DNA of 64,000 nucleotides, taken from Semisulcospira habei (Eukaryota; Mollusca; Gastropoda; Semisulcospiridae). The translations under genes were made by a program, and so were the position numbers. The stretch is from assembly GCA_036245525.1 (NCBI GenBank), contig BTPG01000001.1:176067664-176131663 (forward strand), read 5' to 3'. Shown here in pieces: positions 20,185 to 30,790 of the stretch (its first letter is position 1; every line of letters starts with the position of its first letter). A model generated the notes under the pieces. The model ran no database searches and was not told the DNA's origin. It saw only the letters and a list, made by a program, of their open reading frames with translations.

Positions 20185-20338
20185 TTAGCCTAAGAACCCG
20201 TTGTGTTACCACACAACCCGGGAGGCACTCGGGGAACCCCCCCCCCCCCCCACCCCAGAGGGGCCGAGAGTTGTCTCCCGTTCCTGCCCATCAGGTCCGA
20301 GTCACGTGATGACCAACCAGTATGTATACTTAGCTCAC
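20185..20338 (-). repeat. DIRS left inverted repeat, inner piece
   Basis: TAGCCTAAGAACCCG through a C-rich run to TTAGCTCAC is the inverted counterpart of 22105-22265. Together with 16608-16684 it makes one ITR of about 235 bp. Confidence 0.8.
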
Positions 20339-20372
20339 CCGCGGCAAACGGGGCAGCTGGGAGGGTCCTCCG

Positions 20373-20467
20373 AGTCATGTCATCGGTAAGTATTTTTCGA
20401 AAAAATACCTTTTAGAGAAAAATGAATTTGTTTCCTCAAAAACATTACCGATGACATGACTATGTGG
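20373..20467. repeat. DIRS internal complementary region
   Basis: 20373-20422 is the reverse complement of the left tip and adjoining ITR (16608-16660). 20426-20467 is the right tip and ITR (22288-22330 inverted). The two halves are themselves an inverted pair, AGTCATGTCATCGGTAA ... TTACCGATGACATGACT. In DIRS-1 such a region templates joining of the two ends during replication. Confidence 0.82.
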
Positions 20468-20577
20468 AAGAATTGCGATAAGGAGGAGGGTGCCGCGCCC
20501 AAACACCCCCGCCGAGGGCTATAGTCAGAGCCATTCTCTCTGTCGCAAACTCCCGACAATTTTAGCTAAGTGTGCAC

Positions 20578-21190
20578 CTACGGCGCCTGTGGCGCCGGGA
20601 GGGAGTGTTGCGCTGCGGTGAAGTTTCCCACCAGTGCGAGGTTGTCTCGCTGGCCTGCCAGATCCCGGAGGTAGAAACGGGCGAAGGTCGATTCAGCCCG
20701 CCAGCCCACGGCTGCCACGATGTCATTGACAGGGCAGTTCCGGTTGAAAGCGAGGCTCGTGGCCGTAGCTCGTACCTCGTGTGCGCGTATCCTAAGCCTC
20801 TTTGCTCCCTGTGGGGAGAGGTCCTGGTAGGCGGACCGCATGACCCAGCGTAGCCAGGAAGATATCGTCTGGCCTGTTGTATCAGTTCTGCCTGGGTTAA
20901 ATGGGAGAAGAGGCGCGAGCGCCCTCTGCGGGCGGCTTGGATCGGCGTAGGCAAACGCGTATGGCGCGCACAGGATCTTGTTGCCTGGTCTCCCGGGGAA
21001 AGTTCGTATCTCGTTGCGGCCGTAAGGTGATCACCTGTGGCGCGGTCCGAGGAGACCTACTCTTGGCAAGGAAGGCAGGGTCCGTGAGGAGCTGTACGGA
21101 ACCATCCGCTTTAAGGGCAGGCAGGCAGGGCGCGCTGACAGCGCGTGTAGCTCGCGTACTCGGGTCGCCGTGGCGCGGGCCAACCGGAAG
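20578..21190 (-). pseudogene. tyrosine recombinase fragment of the DIRS element
   Basis: The C-terminal catalytic half is clear: RIRAHEVRATATSLAFNRN gives the HxxR motif, VGWRAES the conserved Trp, and FARFYLRDL the catalytic Tyr, all in the frame ending at 20578. Upstream, QDPVRAIRVCLRRSKPP, typical of DIRS/Ngaro recombinases, is in a different frame, so there is a frameshift near 20900. The first catalytic Arg is not visible. The recombinase would integrate the circular DNA copy. It lies about 110 bp from the internal complementary region, as expected for this class. Confidence 0.78.
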
Positions 21191-21194
21191 CATG

Positions 21195-21423
21195 TCTTAC
21201 GAGTTTGATGCCTTAGTTGTAGTTCTGCAATCCTCCTTGTTTAGACTGAATGTTAATTAGAATATAAATTATTATGTATGTATTGTTGTTTAGTTTATTG
21301 TAAAAGTTGTGTGTTCGGGCATTGTGCTTTGTTTGTTATGTGCATATGTCATTGTATTTTTATTTTTGTGTACAGATTGTAAAGCGCTTAGAGCTTTTGA
21401 GTAAGATTAAGCGCTATATAAAT

Positions 21424-21472
<49 letters not shown>
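21195..21472 (+). mobile_element. LINE 3' end with ATT tail
   Basis: A 5'-truncated tail: a short coding-like end (LQSSLFRLNVN stop), a 3' UTR with GATTGTAAAGCGCTTAGAGC and AAGCGCTATATAAATACTCA, then (ATT)n to 21469. This ending is typical of CR1/L2-like LINEs. It separates two pieces of the DIRS interior. Confidence 0.7.
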
Positions 21473-21588
21473 CAGACCCACACAGGGCACAGGCAGGGTC
21501 GGCGAAGCAGAAGTCCAACGAGAAGTCAAGTCGTGCAGAAGACCGGCGAAACAACCGGTCGAACAAGGCAAAGTCTAAGTCCGTAGGC
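21473..21588 (-). pseudogene. possible N-terminal fragment of the DIRS gag
   Basis: An open minus-strand stretch reads TDLDFALFDRLFRRSSARL and ends CALCGSAE. It sits between the right ITR and the recombinase, where a DIRS gag would start. No start codon is identified because the MITE lies upstream. Low-complexity bias could mimic coding. Confidence 0.35.
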
Positions 21589-21591
21589 TAA

Positions 21592-22092
21592 AGGCCCCAC
21601 CACACGTGCCGGTTGTGCCCCGATTTTGAAGCCGATTCCGATCCGATTGCGATCGGATGACGTCAATTATCCGATCCGGTCCCAATCGGCTGGGAATCGG
21701 GTGTCTAGAACCTGCTCTATTTTTCCGATCCGAATCGGCCCCGGTTGTAAGCTTCAACCAATCAGAGCGCGTCTCGCAAAGCATGTCGTTTCAGTTTGCA
21801 AATGGCGGAACACGCCTGTTGTGATCAGTACCACCGCCGTTGCTGATGTTTCGCACGCCTCTTCCCGAATATGATGCAAAACTGCTGATAATGCAAGCAC
21901 ATCATCATCACTGTCAAAATTAGCAGCCATTTTGCAAAACAGGTACGACTTTTATCTTCGGTTCAAACCGGTCGGCTAAACAAGTCAGGAAATGTGTGGC
22001 AGTGCACACGTTTTTTTAGTCCGGCCCGATCACCTACCGATTCGAAACTGATCGGGAATCGGCCTCAAAACCGGGTATGTGTAGCGGGGCCT
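21592..22092. mobile_element. 501-bp MITE, Harbinger-like
   Basis: Ends AGGCCCCACCACACGTGCCG and (minus strand) AGGCCCCGCTACACATACCC form diverged inverted repeats that continue into CCGATTCC-type sequence. The flanks are TAA on both sides (21589-21591, 22093-22095). A 3-bp TWA duplication and GGCC-type ends fit PIF/Harbinger. No ORF. Confidence 0.72.
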
Positions 22093-22095
22093 TAA

Positions 22096-22330
22096 GGCAA
22101 ACACGTCTGAACGGCGTGAGCTAAGTAGCATGACTGGTTGGTCACCATGTGACTCGGAACCGGATAGGCAGGAACGGGAGACAACTCTCGGCCCCCTGGG
22201 GGGGGGGGGGGGGGTTCCCCGAGTGCTTCCCGGGTTATGTGGTAACACAACGGGTTCTTAGGCTACAATTGAGTAAGTAGTAGACACTTCCACATAGTCA
22301 TGTCATCGGTAATGTTTTTGAGGAAACAAA
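22096..22330 (-). repeat. DIRS right inverted repeat, intact
   Basis: The only uninterrupted ITR. On the minus strand it runs from the tip TTTGTTTCCTCAAAAACATT through CTACTTACTCAATTGTAGCC to GAGTCACATGGTGACC and TTAGCTCACG. It contains a G run at 22199-22213. Confidence 0.8.
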
Positions 22331-23800
22331 CATGTCGTCATGTTATTTTAAATTTTCCTACACAAAAATACATAAAACATTGCCCACAAAAGCAATAGTA
22401 GGAATTTCCTTCAGTTATTGCCCAACATTTAATTTCTAAAGAGGCTGCATTCATGTCACTCTCACGAGCGATGCATCCCGTTGCACATTCCATGAGGTGA
22501 GATAGAAAATGGGACAGATCAGGACTTGAAAGACCGTCTGACTTGGCGTTGGGGGTAGACAACATGCTTGTTTGTTTTGTTTTCTAACGATGGCTAAAAT
22601 AATTGGCTGAGACAAACAGTCAGAAACAATCTGTCTTGGGAATCTTCAAAGGTAGGATTTTTCAGTAGGAGAATCTAAATAACATTAACTCAGCTGCACG
22701 TTGGATTAGCAGATCAGGTCTACCTTGGTGCTATTTACAACTACTGTGATTAGTGAATTACTCAATGATCATCCCATGCCTGTGACTGTAATACATCCCT
22801 CCATAGATCTGTATGTGCTTGACATAGTCCACGTGTTTGTCAGACTCTGGGTAACTTTGCACTGTCAGACACCAACAACACCTACCAAGAGAAAAAAGGC
22901 ATTCAGTCAAGAGATAGCACTTATGTCATAATATGCATAACTTCTAACACAAAGTTCTAGCACCTGAAACAGCTGCTGCGTACCTACCCCCTCATTCTTC
23001 ACTGACCAACATCTGATTGACTTTACATAATCTCACACTAACATTGTCAGATCGGTGCAGAGGTTCTGCTACAGAGTACACAAAATGCAAGTAATGACTG
23101 CGGCCTGAATAGTCTCCAAGAAAATGTCAACGTTTTAGTTTTACTACAGACGACAGAACTCAGACAACAGACAGACAGTCACTAGTCCAGTACTAACTGT
23201 TGTAGACTAACTGTTGCCATCACACGTGAACCACAAAATAATTTTGGATTAACTATTTCCTGATTATCTGTGACCTTGAACTTCAAGAGAGGTCGCTAAC
23301 ATTGGCATGTTTAGAAATGTCTTGCCCAAAGTAACACTGGGCCAACTTTTTAAAAATTTGGGCCAATGGCCTAGCAACGAAGTCAATGAATATTGTTCGA
23401 GAAAATGCCAATGTTAAAATTTACCATGCATGACAGTCGGACAACCACTGGTACATTATACACTTACTTTTTCTGTGACAAGTTATAAGTGTGATTTGAT
23501 TGAAAAGTAGGAAAACACAGGAACTAATAACACACAGCCACTGAGTGTTTTGTGTCTGATGTGTGACACACGCAACGTGACAGGTCTCCCTAATAACCAG
23601 ACATGAGACCAGGCTGAGATCAAATCCTAGGAAAGCAAAGAGTCCAGGACTCGCAACTCGCAATCAGTATATTAAATATGCAGGAATATGCAGGACCCCA
23701 AAAATCGGATTTCCGAAAAAATTCGGAAAAGTCCCATGCCTGAATAACACACTCTATGTGATGCGTATTCTGTGTCAATATCTGCAGCAAGCAGACTATT
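22331..23800. other. no gene seen; dispersed repeat fragments
   Basis: 23269-23440 is a diverged copy of 30640-30785 (shared GTGACCTTGAACTTC, GAGAGGTC, CGAGAAAATG-CAA). Near 23700-23745 the block GGAAAAGTCCCATG with CGGATTTCCG resembles the right end of the MITE at 31478. No credible ORF. Confidence 0.5.
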
Positions 23801-23821
23801 TGTAAGGTTTGACATAACAAG

Positions 23822-26800
23822 TTATAGTGAGGGCTGTAAGCAAAATGATGGGGACAGAGTTGACAAAAGCACCAAACGTTTTGGAGATGTTTGTTAGGTC
23901 CTGTAGCAACAATTTTTGATATGTTCCACAAAATCAGTCGCAGGTGATGTTCTCACGTGACAAGTATCAAAAAATGATGACGTGACAAATGAAAAAAGTC
24001 AAGAAAAAGTTTGTTTGGCTTGCTAATGGTTAATTTTTATTGATAAATTTGTCTAATTTTAATTTTTTTAAAATAAACACAAAACTCATAGTAGACATAG
24101 CAGACATTTTTAAACGAATATGGTAGAAAGTATTAAAGGCTTAATGTTTAGTCAGCAGCAGTTTTTCCGCAAAACGTTTGGGTTTGTCAAGTCAAATGTT
24201 CATATGAAATTAACATCTAATCCTTCATGCAGTAACACTTGCAAAGGTCTGTACATCTCCACGTGGTTTTTTTTGCAAGAACATTTTCCGGTACAACCAG
24301 CAGCAGCTTTGCAGCTACACTTGACATGTTCACTACATGCTTCTGAAGCAATTGGTAAAGATGTCCACAGTGCAATCCAACAACAAGTGGTGGCGTGTAT
24401 TTTCCAGCCCCATCTTTTGGGGGTTGGTATTTGCTGTTGAGATTGATCGCTTGTTGTCCAGATTCCAGCTTGGTAGACACAACGCTTTGTGTGTTGCAGG
24501 AGAGCACCTTGTGTGGGAGAAAGAGTGTCCATGGTTTTGCTTTGTTGGCAAAACATTAACCTACTAGCCTCATTCACGGTCTCAAATCCGCTTGTCTTCT
24601 GGTACATGAGGACGGTGAAGCGCTCCAGAAGTTTGAAGTTCTCATCACTGATGTCCACCTCTTTGAAAGAGTGACTGGCGATGTCATTGAAGGCCTTGGT
24701 CACATCAGAGAAAGATTTCCAAGTCTCCCAGGCAAGCTTTTTCCCTTTCCAATAAAGGCTGATACTGTATCGCAGCTTGTGAAGCTGTGAAAAACTGGCA
24801 AGGCAGTTGACATTTCTTTGCCAAGGGTTAGGACCCGAGCGTTGATATTAATGTAGGAAAAGCTCATTTCTGTGCCAAACCCAACCCATGTGTTCAGTGT
24901 CGAGCATATGTCTTGCACGTGGTAAAACTTGCCAGTCAATATGACAATAACATCGGTGTCCACGGTGCGAACAAAGCAACTCTTTGAACCCTGCTGTAAT
25001 GCATCTTGCACATGGAAGAGTAGTCTGGTATCGGCCTCTTCATGGTTGCAGGCAGATATGACGTGGTCACTTCCTCTGATGGTAACATTTTCTCCTTGTG
25101 TCACCACCACTGTTTTGCCAGGAGGAAAATCACTTCTTTCAATCTTCTTGAACAGAAATTCAAAGAATTCTTCCTTGTTTTCTGCATCACGCAGGAAGTC
25201 CTTCCATTGTCATGGGATTTTGTTCTGGCCGGACACCTTTCTTCTCATGCCTTTTCCTCTCTTTTCTCTGGCAGAACCTTTGATGCTGTTTTTGAGATAC
25301 CTGTCCCAAACAATGTCAATCCTCTCTGCAGTCTCAAGCTGATGCCACACATGAGGCAAGAACACGTCGGCAGCGTAGTCGTCAAATGTCTGCACGCCAC
25401 TAACAGGTAGAAGATGCACCACAGCTGCGCCGTCAAGCACCTTCACTTTAAAAGTATCGGGTAGATCTTTCTCACATGTTTTCTCCAAAGATGAGAGTAG
25501 CTCAGGAAGAACGTCAAGGATTTTTATTTCTGGATGTTGCGCATCCTCATCGAGTTGCTCTAAGGCTTCTGCCAGTTCAGTTGTGTCGTATGGTTCAACA
25601 TCGTCCAGTAAGTGTGTAGCAGATGCCTCCACTGTCTTTGTTAAACATGTAAGTAGATCAGATTTCTTACGGAGACGAATTTTCCCTCTGTCTAGCAAAG
25701 ACGGAGGGACCGGGTGGATTTCATGGCTGAAAAAGGAAGCCATATCAGACACGGTGTTGTGCCACGATGTCTGGAGAATAGACTGACATCAGTCTTCAAA
25801 TCTGCAATCTTGTCTGCTTGTTCGCTTTTGTCTTTAGCATTTGGGCGCTTGAACAGACGCAAAGAGTTCTTTTTGTTGGGATCATGAATGGATCTTTCAC
25901 AATCAGTCAAAACTGAGTTGCAGTAGTGGTTGTACTGTTGTTCGCCAAGATCCTCAATGGTGCGGACTATATGTATGACATTGAGGACATCATAAAAAAT
26001 CTAATGTCATTAATTCTCCACTGTCTGTCAAGAAAGGATTGCTCATTTCTTTGAACACTCTTGTAAGGCTGAGAGTTTGTTGTTTGAAACACTCTTGAGT
26101 TGACAAACCTTCTTCATGATGAGAGTGTTTTGCACAGGTTAGTCTTGAACAGTCTTCAAACTCCTCAGTCAGCTTGCGTACTTGTTCTGGACCTGCCATT
26201 TTCGGAGAGCAGATGGGTTTTCTGTAAGCCATACGGCTCCACCAGAGCCTGTCACCAAGTCATTATTTTATTCATGAGCCTGATCTAATGACATACTTGA
26301 GAACTTGTTTGCCGTTTTTGAGACAACCCAGTGACCATGCTCAACAAATTCTTCCAAGGTAAAAGGTGGCATATTTTTCATGTCTCGGATGTGAACAGGA
26401 ACCCAGCGGGCATAGTAATTCAGATGGATCAGGGCAAAGAACCACTTGGCCAGAGTTTTCAGGGAACCCGCATACAACCCAAAGTCAGCCTCGCGATGTG
26501 CTCTGACAAAAAGAAGAACAAGGAGTTCAAGTCTGAGTATGGTGTCCCAATACTGAAATGTGGGGCTCTTTCCAACCATTTCTTGTAGCCAGGCTTCTTC
26601 TGACTCTTTTTCTGCTTCCGGCTGCAAGGTGATAAATGCTTCGTTTTGGAGTTTTCTCAAAATGACAGCCTTAACTTGATGGGCATGGCGTGTTCCGGTT
26701 ACGTGAGAACAGCTCAGAAACGACTCTGCTGTGCCTGAAGAAGCAATCCCTGAGCCTGGTTATTGACCAAGTCCTCCGCTGTGAAGCTTTCATCAAAGGG

Positions 26801-27359
26801 AAGAGTCACAGGTAGCATGCGCAATCCCTGAAATTCACTGACGATATTCAAAAAAGTTATTATATGGCTGCGACTTGTTTTTACTCCCATGGGACTTCAA
26901 GGGGCAGTTCAACTTCGCACTAGCTATTTGGTGGCAAATCAAACAGGCTTGTCAATCCATCTTTTACCCACTATAGGTCAACCATGGAACAAGCTATAAA
27001 AAAACCCACCCGTTTTATAACAAATAAACAATTATGGGACCATACACAAGTATAATGCTTTGTTTCTTTTAGTCTAGTGGCTTCTTGGATGACTCATTTA
27101 AAATAATTAATATATTCAAAGAGTCTTTTATCATTTAATTAATGTCGGTTGTCAAAGACACAATTACAACCAATAATTTGTTCGCGTTCGCCACGCTTTA
27201 CGAATTAATAGTCTGTTTCTCGGAACCTATTGCTGTGCTACCTTGGAACATATCAAAATATAAAAGCATAAAGCATGTAGATCATCTGGAAACATTATGG
27301 TACTTTTGTCAGCTCAGTCCCCATCTCATCAAATAATGGGTCTTACAGCCCTCACTATT
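23822..27359 (-). mobile_element. transposon-like unit with inverted flanks around a nuclease-like gene
   Basis: 23822-23928 and 27243-27359 are diverged inverted copies: ATAGTGAGGGCTGTAAG, GGGGACAGAGTTGAC and TGATATGTTCCA on the left answer TGGAACATATCA, CAGCTCAGTCCCC and CTTACAGCCCTCACTAT on the right. Exact tips and a target duplication are not found, so the boundaries are minimal. The single gene inside is on the minus strand and decayed. Confidence 0.55.
24200..26845 (-). pseudogene. conserved invertebrate protein with FEN/PIN-like acidic motifs, decayed
   Basis: Six minus-strand frame segments read in order from about 26845 to 24200. From the N-terminal side: SEFQGLRMLPVTLPFDESF; SHVTGTRHAHQVKAVILRK; SPTFQYWDTILRLELLVLL; YYARWVPVHIRDM; MSLDQAHE then an in-frame TAA; GGAVWLTENPSAL; a variable middle; then NHEEADTRLLFHVQDA, RTVDTDVIVILTG and FHSFTSCDTVSAFIGKGK; and a Cys-rich end with CSCKAAAGCTGKCSCKK. 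I recognise a family widespread in molluscs and corals, usually multicopy. The EEAD, DTDV and CDT motifs resemble the metal-binding acids of FEN1/XPG-type nucleases (inference). Frameshifts near 26200, 25750, 25100 and 24700 plus the stop make it a pseudogene, unless small introns explain some breaks. Confidence 0.6.
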
Positions 27360-28021
27360 AGTGCTACTGAAAGGATCAGCCTTGCTATATTTAGGCATAG
27401 ATCTTACACAGCTAGCATCTACCTGACAGAAATCCACTGTCACAGGCATGAATCAACAGTTTTGTGATGCTGTGATTTCACTCTTATTTTGATGTAAATT
27501 ACTCAGTGTGAATCCACAAAATATAACTTCCACCAAGTATTAATCCACACAGGCTTGACTCCATCCAACTAAACACTCTGAACAGATGTAGCACAACTGT
27601 ACACCGAGTTCATTCACACCTAGGTGAAGGCATTATGGTATGCTCTCTGGTATATTCATGTTGGGTAGATTCATGTGGACAGGTAGCAAAGTTGACCTCT
27701 ATAGCATGATTGTCAGTGTCAGTGTACCTGCTGGCAGGAATGTGCCTTCTGACAATATTTTAGTAAAATTTCTTGAAGAAATCTGAAATGGTCATGTGCA
27801 AAATAGCTCAACTGATATTGTCTCATTACTTACTAGGTCTTAAAACACTGGTGGATTCTTTTTTTAATTTTTTTTTGCTGCTGGAACAACTTGAATCCAG
27901 TGTGTTTCATTTTCAATAAACAATCCTATTAGTTATGCTCAATGAAAACCCAATTAAGCTCTCTAGTAAATCTTACCTGTACACAAGCTGTAAATCATCT
28001 CTTCAGAACTCATAAGAATGT
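27360..28021. other. no gene seen
   Basis: AT-rich sequence with a poly-T tract near 27860. No ORF of note. Confidence 0.5.
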
Positions 28022-29150
28022 GGCATGGTTGCTCGTCACAGCCTGGGCCCGGTCCTTTTCACACTCTACACCTCTCCTCTGTCCAACATCATCCAGTCTC
28101 ACCGCATACACCACCACCTCTACGCTGACGACTCACAACTGCAAGACAAAGACAAACTCGACAACACTCAGTCACTACTGACTCGCACGGCTGACTGCTA
28201 CAAAGACGTGAAAAACTGGATGACAGCAAACAAGCTGAAACTGAACGATGACAAAACGGAAGCCATGCTGGTAGGCACTCGCCAAAAACTCTCCCAGCTC
28301 CCTCCCTCTCTCCACCTTCAACTCGATAGCACCCCCATCTCCCTCTCTGACTCGGCCAAGAACCTCGGCGTCATCCTCGATTCCTCTCTGTCCATGACCA
28401 ACTTCGTCTCCGCCACGACCCAGGCATGCTATTTCCACCTTCGCCGCATCAGTCAGATCAGAAAATACCTCACTACCGAAGCTGCCACCAAACTTGCTGT
28501 CTCTCTCATCTTATCTCGCATCGACTATTGCAACTCTCTCCTTTCCGGTCTCCCTCAATCCACCATCTTCACTCTCCAACGCGTCCAGAACAATGCTGCC
28601 CGCCTCGTCCTCAGAAAGAAAAAATCCGACCACATCACACCCCTGCTCAAACTCCTTCACTGGCTCCCCATCCCCCAACGCATCCAATACAAAGTTCTGT
28701 CTCTCTGCTACAAATCCCTGAACAACTGCGCTCCTGCCTATCTCTCCAACTTACTTCACCCCTACACACCTTCCCGCTCCCTCCGCTCTGCCTCCGACCC
28801 TCTCCGCCTCCACATCCCTCGCACCAAACTTAACACTTTCGGTCCCCGCTCCTTCTCCGTCTACGGTCCATCCATCTGGAACACTCTCCCACTCTCTCTC
28901 CGTCAGAAACACTCTCTCTCCTCCTTCCAGTCCGCCCTCAAAACTCACCTCTTTCAACAGTTTTAGCACTATATCACCGCACTCCCCACCCCAAGCTGAC
29001 CGTCGTAATGTATTTCACTGTTTGTGGTACGTGAGTCATTGTCTAAAGCGTGCGCATGCGTGCGCGAGTTGTGAGTGTGCGCTTAGAGTTATAATTATTA
29101 TAAGATAAGCGCATTATAAATACCGTAATTATTATTTATTATTTATTTAG
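28022..29150 (+). mobile_element. 5'-truncated LINE, copy 1
   Basis: The RT C-terminal half is followed by a 3' UTR (GCGTGCGCATGCGTGCGCGA; AAGCGCATTATAAATACCG) and an (ATT)n-like tail. The 3' end matches copy 2 (29849-30515) closely, so both descend from a recently active LINE. Confidence 0.88.
28025..28966 (+). CDS. LINE reverse transcriptase, C-terminal part
   Basis: A 313-codon frame without stops. It opens in SLGPVLFTLYTSPLSNII (RT block after the missing GxPQGS) and has the catalytic HHLYADDSQLQ (YADD), then WMTANKLKLNDDKTEAML and KNLGVILDSSLSM. The long C-terminal domain carries SRIDYCNSLLSGLPQ, QRVQNNAARLVLRKKK, DHITPLLKLLHWLPIPQRI and LRSASDPLRLHIPRTK, and ends THLFQQF. This thumb/C-terminal arrangement is typical of CR1/L2/Jockey-group LINEs. 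The fingers, the rest of the palm and the endonuclease are missing by 5' truncation. The start codon is arbitrary. No protein is expected unless it is fused to a flanking transcript. Confidence 0.85.
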   Translation: MVARHSLGPVLFTLYTSPLSNIIQSHRIHHHLYADDSQLQDKDKLDNTQSLLTRTADCYKDVKNWMTANKLKLNDDKTEAMLVGTRQKLSQLPPSLHLQLDSTPISLSDSAKNLGVILDSSLSMTNFVSATTQACYFHLRRISQIRKYLTTEAATKLAVSLILSRIDYCNSLLSGLPQSTIFTLQRVQNNAARLVLRKKKSDHITPLLKLLHWLPIPQRIQYKVLSLCYKSLNNCAPAYLSNLLHPYTPSRSLRSASDPLRLHIPRTKLNTFGPRSFSVYGPSIWNTLPLSLRQKHSLSSFQSALKTHLFQQF

Positions 29151-29848
29151 AGTAATGTGATATGTGGTTCTCTCCCAAAACTGAAATATACCACAATAAA
29201 CATTAGCAGCTGTGTATTAACCATGCAGTGGGGGTGGGGGTACCATACAAAGTATGGGTAGCCAGTGTAAGCACATGGGTTATTGGCCCGCAGAGTACAA
29301 ATCCAATGAGTCATTTCTTAAATGGGATGGGCCAAACGTGTGAGAGCACCTTCCCACTTACTGCACAGGGGGGCTCAGTGTGTGGACCCCTTGTCACCAA
29401 CTGCTTAAATACTGAAAAGCTACGGGGTGTATGTGGGCATCTTCTCACCAGCCACAGAAATATCGATAAGCAGGAGCTTGGGTGGTGGGGGGGGGGGGAG
29501 AGAAAAAAAGATAGATGGGCCTTTTATAAACACATGAAAAAAGGGCCCACTGCCGACTGAAACCTATGGGTCATTGACCCCGCACCTCAAAATGTCCTGG
29601 GTCTTTTGGGGAAATTAGGCACCAGTGGTGCAGGGTGCACTCCAAACATGAACCCTGTGCATAGGAAGACCATACCATCAAGTGTCTCTGTGCCAGGTTT
29701 GGGTTTGAAGTTGGCAATAGTGTTTGAGAAAAGGCAGCATCTTTTTTGTCAAAATATGGCTATTTTCGACCTATTTCCTGATCTCTTGTAACCCTTGACC
29801 TTTCCGAGGGGTCAACCAAATTAGTACGCATAGAAAGGTCTTACCAAA
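29151..29848. repeat. dispersed repeat of the CCTTGACC type
   Basis: 29690-29845 (GTTTGGGTTTGAAGTTGGCA, AAAATATGGCTATTTTCGAC, CCTTGACCTTTCCGAGGGGT) recurs at 30518-30690 and in part at 23269. The start of this stretch has a G run near 29489 and no gene. Confidence 0.6.
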
Positions 29849-30515
29849 CTTGCTGTCTCTCTCATCCTATCTCGCATCGACTACTGCAACGCTCTCCTTT
29901 CCGGCCTCCCTCACTCCACCACTTTCACTCTCCAGCGCGTCCAGAACAATGCTGCCCGCCTCGTCCTCAGAAAGAAAAAAATCCGACCACATCACTCCCC
30001 TGCTCAAACTCCTTCACTGGCTCCCCATCCCCCAACGCATCCAATACAAGATTCTGTCTCTCTGCTACAAATCCCTGAACAACTACGCTCCTGCCTATCT
30101 CTCCAACTTACTTCACCCCTACACTCCTCCCCGCTCCCTCCGCTCCGCCTCCGACCCTCTCCGCCTCCACATCCCCCGCACCAAACTCAGCACTTTCGGC
30201 CTCCGCTCCTTCTCTGTATACGGTCCATCCACCTGGAACACCCTCCCACTCTCTCTCCGTCAGAAACATTCTCTCTCCTCCTTCCAGTCCGCCCTCAAAA
30301 CTCACCTCTTTCAACAGTTCTTGCACTATTTCACCACACTCCCCATCCCAAGCTGACTGTCGTAATGTATTTCACTATTTGTGGTACGTGAGTCGTTGTC
30401 TAAAGCGTGCGCATGCGTACGCGAGTTGTGAGTGCGCGCTTAGAGTTATACTTATTATAAGATAAGCGCATTATAAATACCGTAATTATTATTATTAATA
30501 TTATTATTATTATTA
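29849..30515 (+). pseudogene. 5'-truncated LINE, copy 2
   Basis: It matches about 28489-29150: the C-terminal RT domain, 3' UTR and ATT tail. A seventh A in the AAAAAAA tract near 29970 shifts the frame between QRVQNNAARLVLRK and DHITPLLKLLHWLP, so the coding part is broken. It shares many silent differences with copy 1 but ends in the same 3' UTR. It carries nothing beyond the last ~170 residues. Confidence 0.85.
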
Positions 30516-30517
30516 CT

Positions 30518-30790
30518 AGCAGGTATCTTTGTTTGGGTGTGAAGTTGTCAATAGTATTTGAGAAACGTAAATTTGGTCAAAATATGGCTATTTTATTTAC
30601 TGTGTCTAAATATGGCTATTTTTTACCCCTTTCTGGACCCCTGTGACCTCGACCTTGAGAGAGGTCATTGAAATTGGTATATGTAGAAACGTGTTGCCAC
30701 AAGTTACCCTTAGGCCAAGTTTGAAGTCGGAGGCTTGAATAGCCTCCGAGAAAATGTCAACATTAAAGTTTACCATGAACGCTGGACAGA
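30518..30790. repeat. dispersed repeat, second copy
   Basis: Shares GTGAAGTTGTCAATAGT, AAAATATGGCTATTTT and GACCTTGAGAGAGGTCATTG with 29690-29845 and 23269-23440. The copies are adjacent on both sides of the LINE fragment. Confidence 0.6.

Larger units (their letters stand above)
16608..22330 (-). mobile_element. DIRS-like tyrosine-recombinase retrotransposon with nested insertions
   Basis: The inverted terminal repeats share GACATGACTAT-TGGAAGTG and TCTACTACTTACT-AATT, but their outermost tips differ. Left tip: TTTTTCTCTAAAAGGTATTT. Right tip on the minus strand: TTTGTTTCCTCAAAAACATT. An internal region at 20373-20467 carries both tips joined back to back, which is the defining internal complementary region of DIRS elements. 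Just beyond it, on the minus strand, lies the C-terminal half of a tyrosine recombinase. No reverse transcriptase is present, so the copy was internally deleted or non-autonomous. Subtracting the nested DNA transposon, a LINE tail and a MITE leaves about 1.45 kb. Confidence 0.82.

Noticed and set aside
16608..20422. Two adjacent TIR transposons instead of one DIRS element
   Set aside because: The central 20373-20467 block joins both different tips and the recombinase lies beside it; separate elements would not explain the split ITR at AATT.
20562..20954. 130-codon minus-strand ORF beside the recombinase
   Set aside because: Wrong frame: the HxxR and Tyr motifs are in the frame ending at 20578.
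28175..28438. Minus-strand ORFs over the LINE copies (also 28751-28969 and 30108-30326)
   Set aside because: Antisense shadows of the LINE C-terminal domain.
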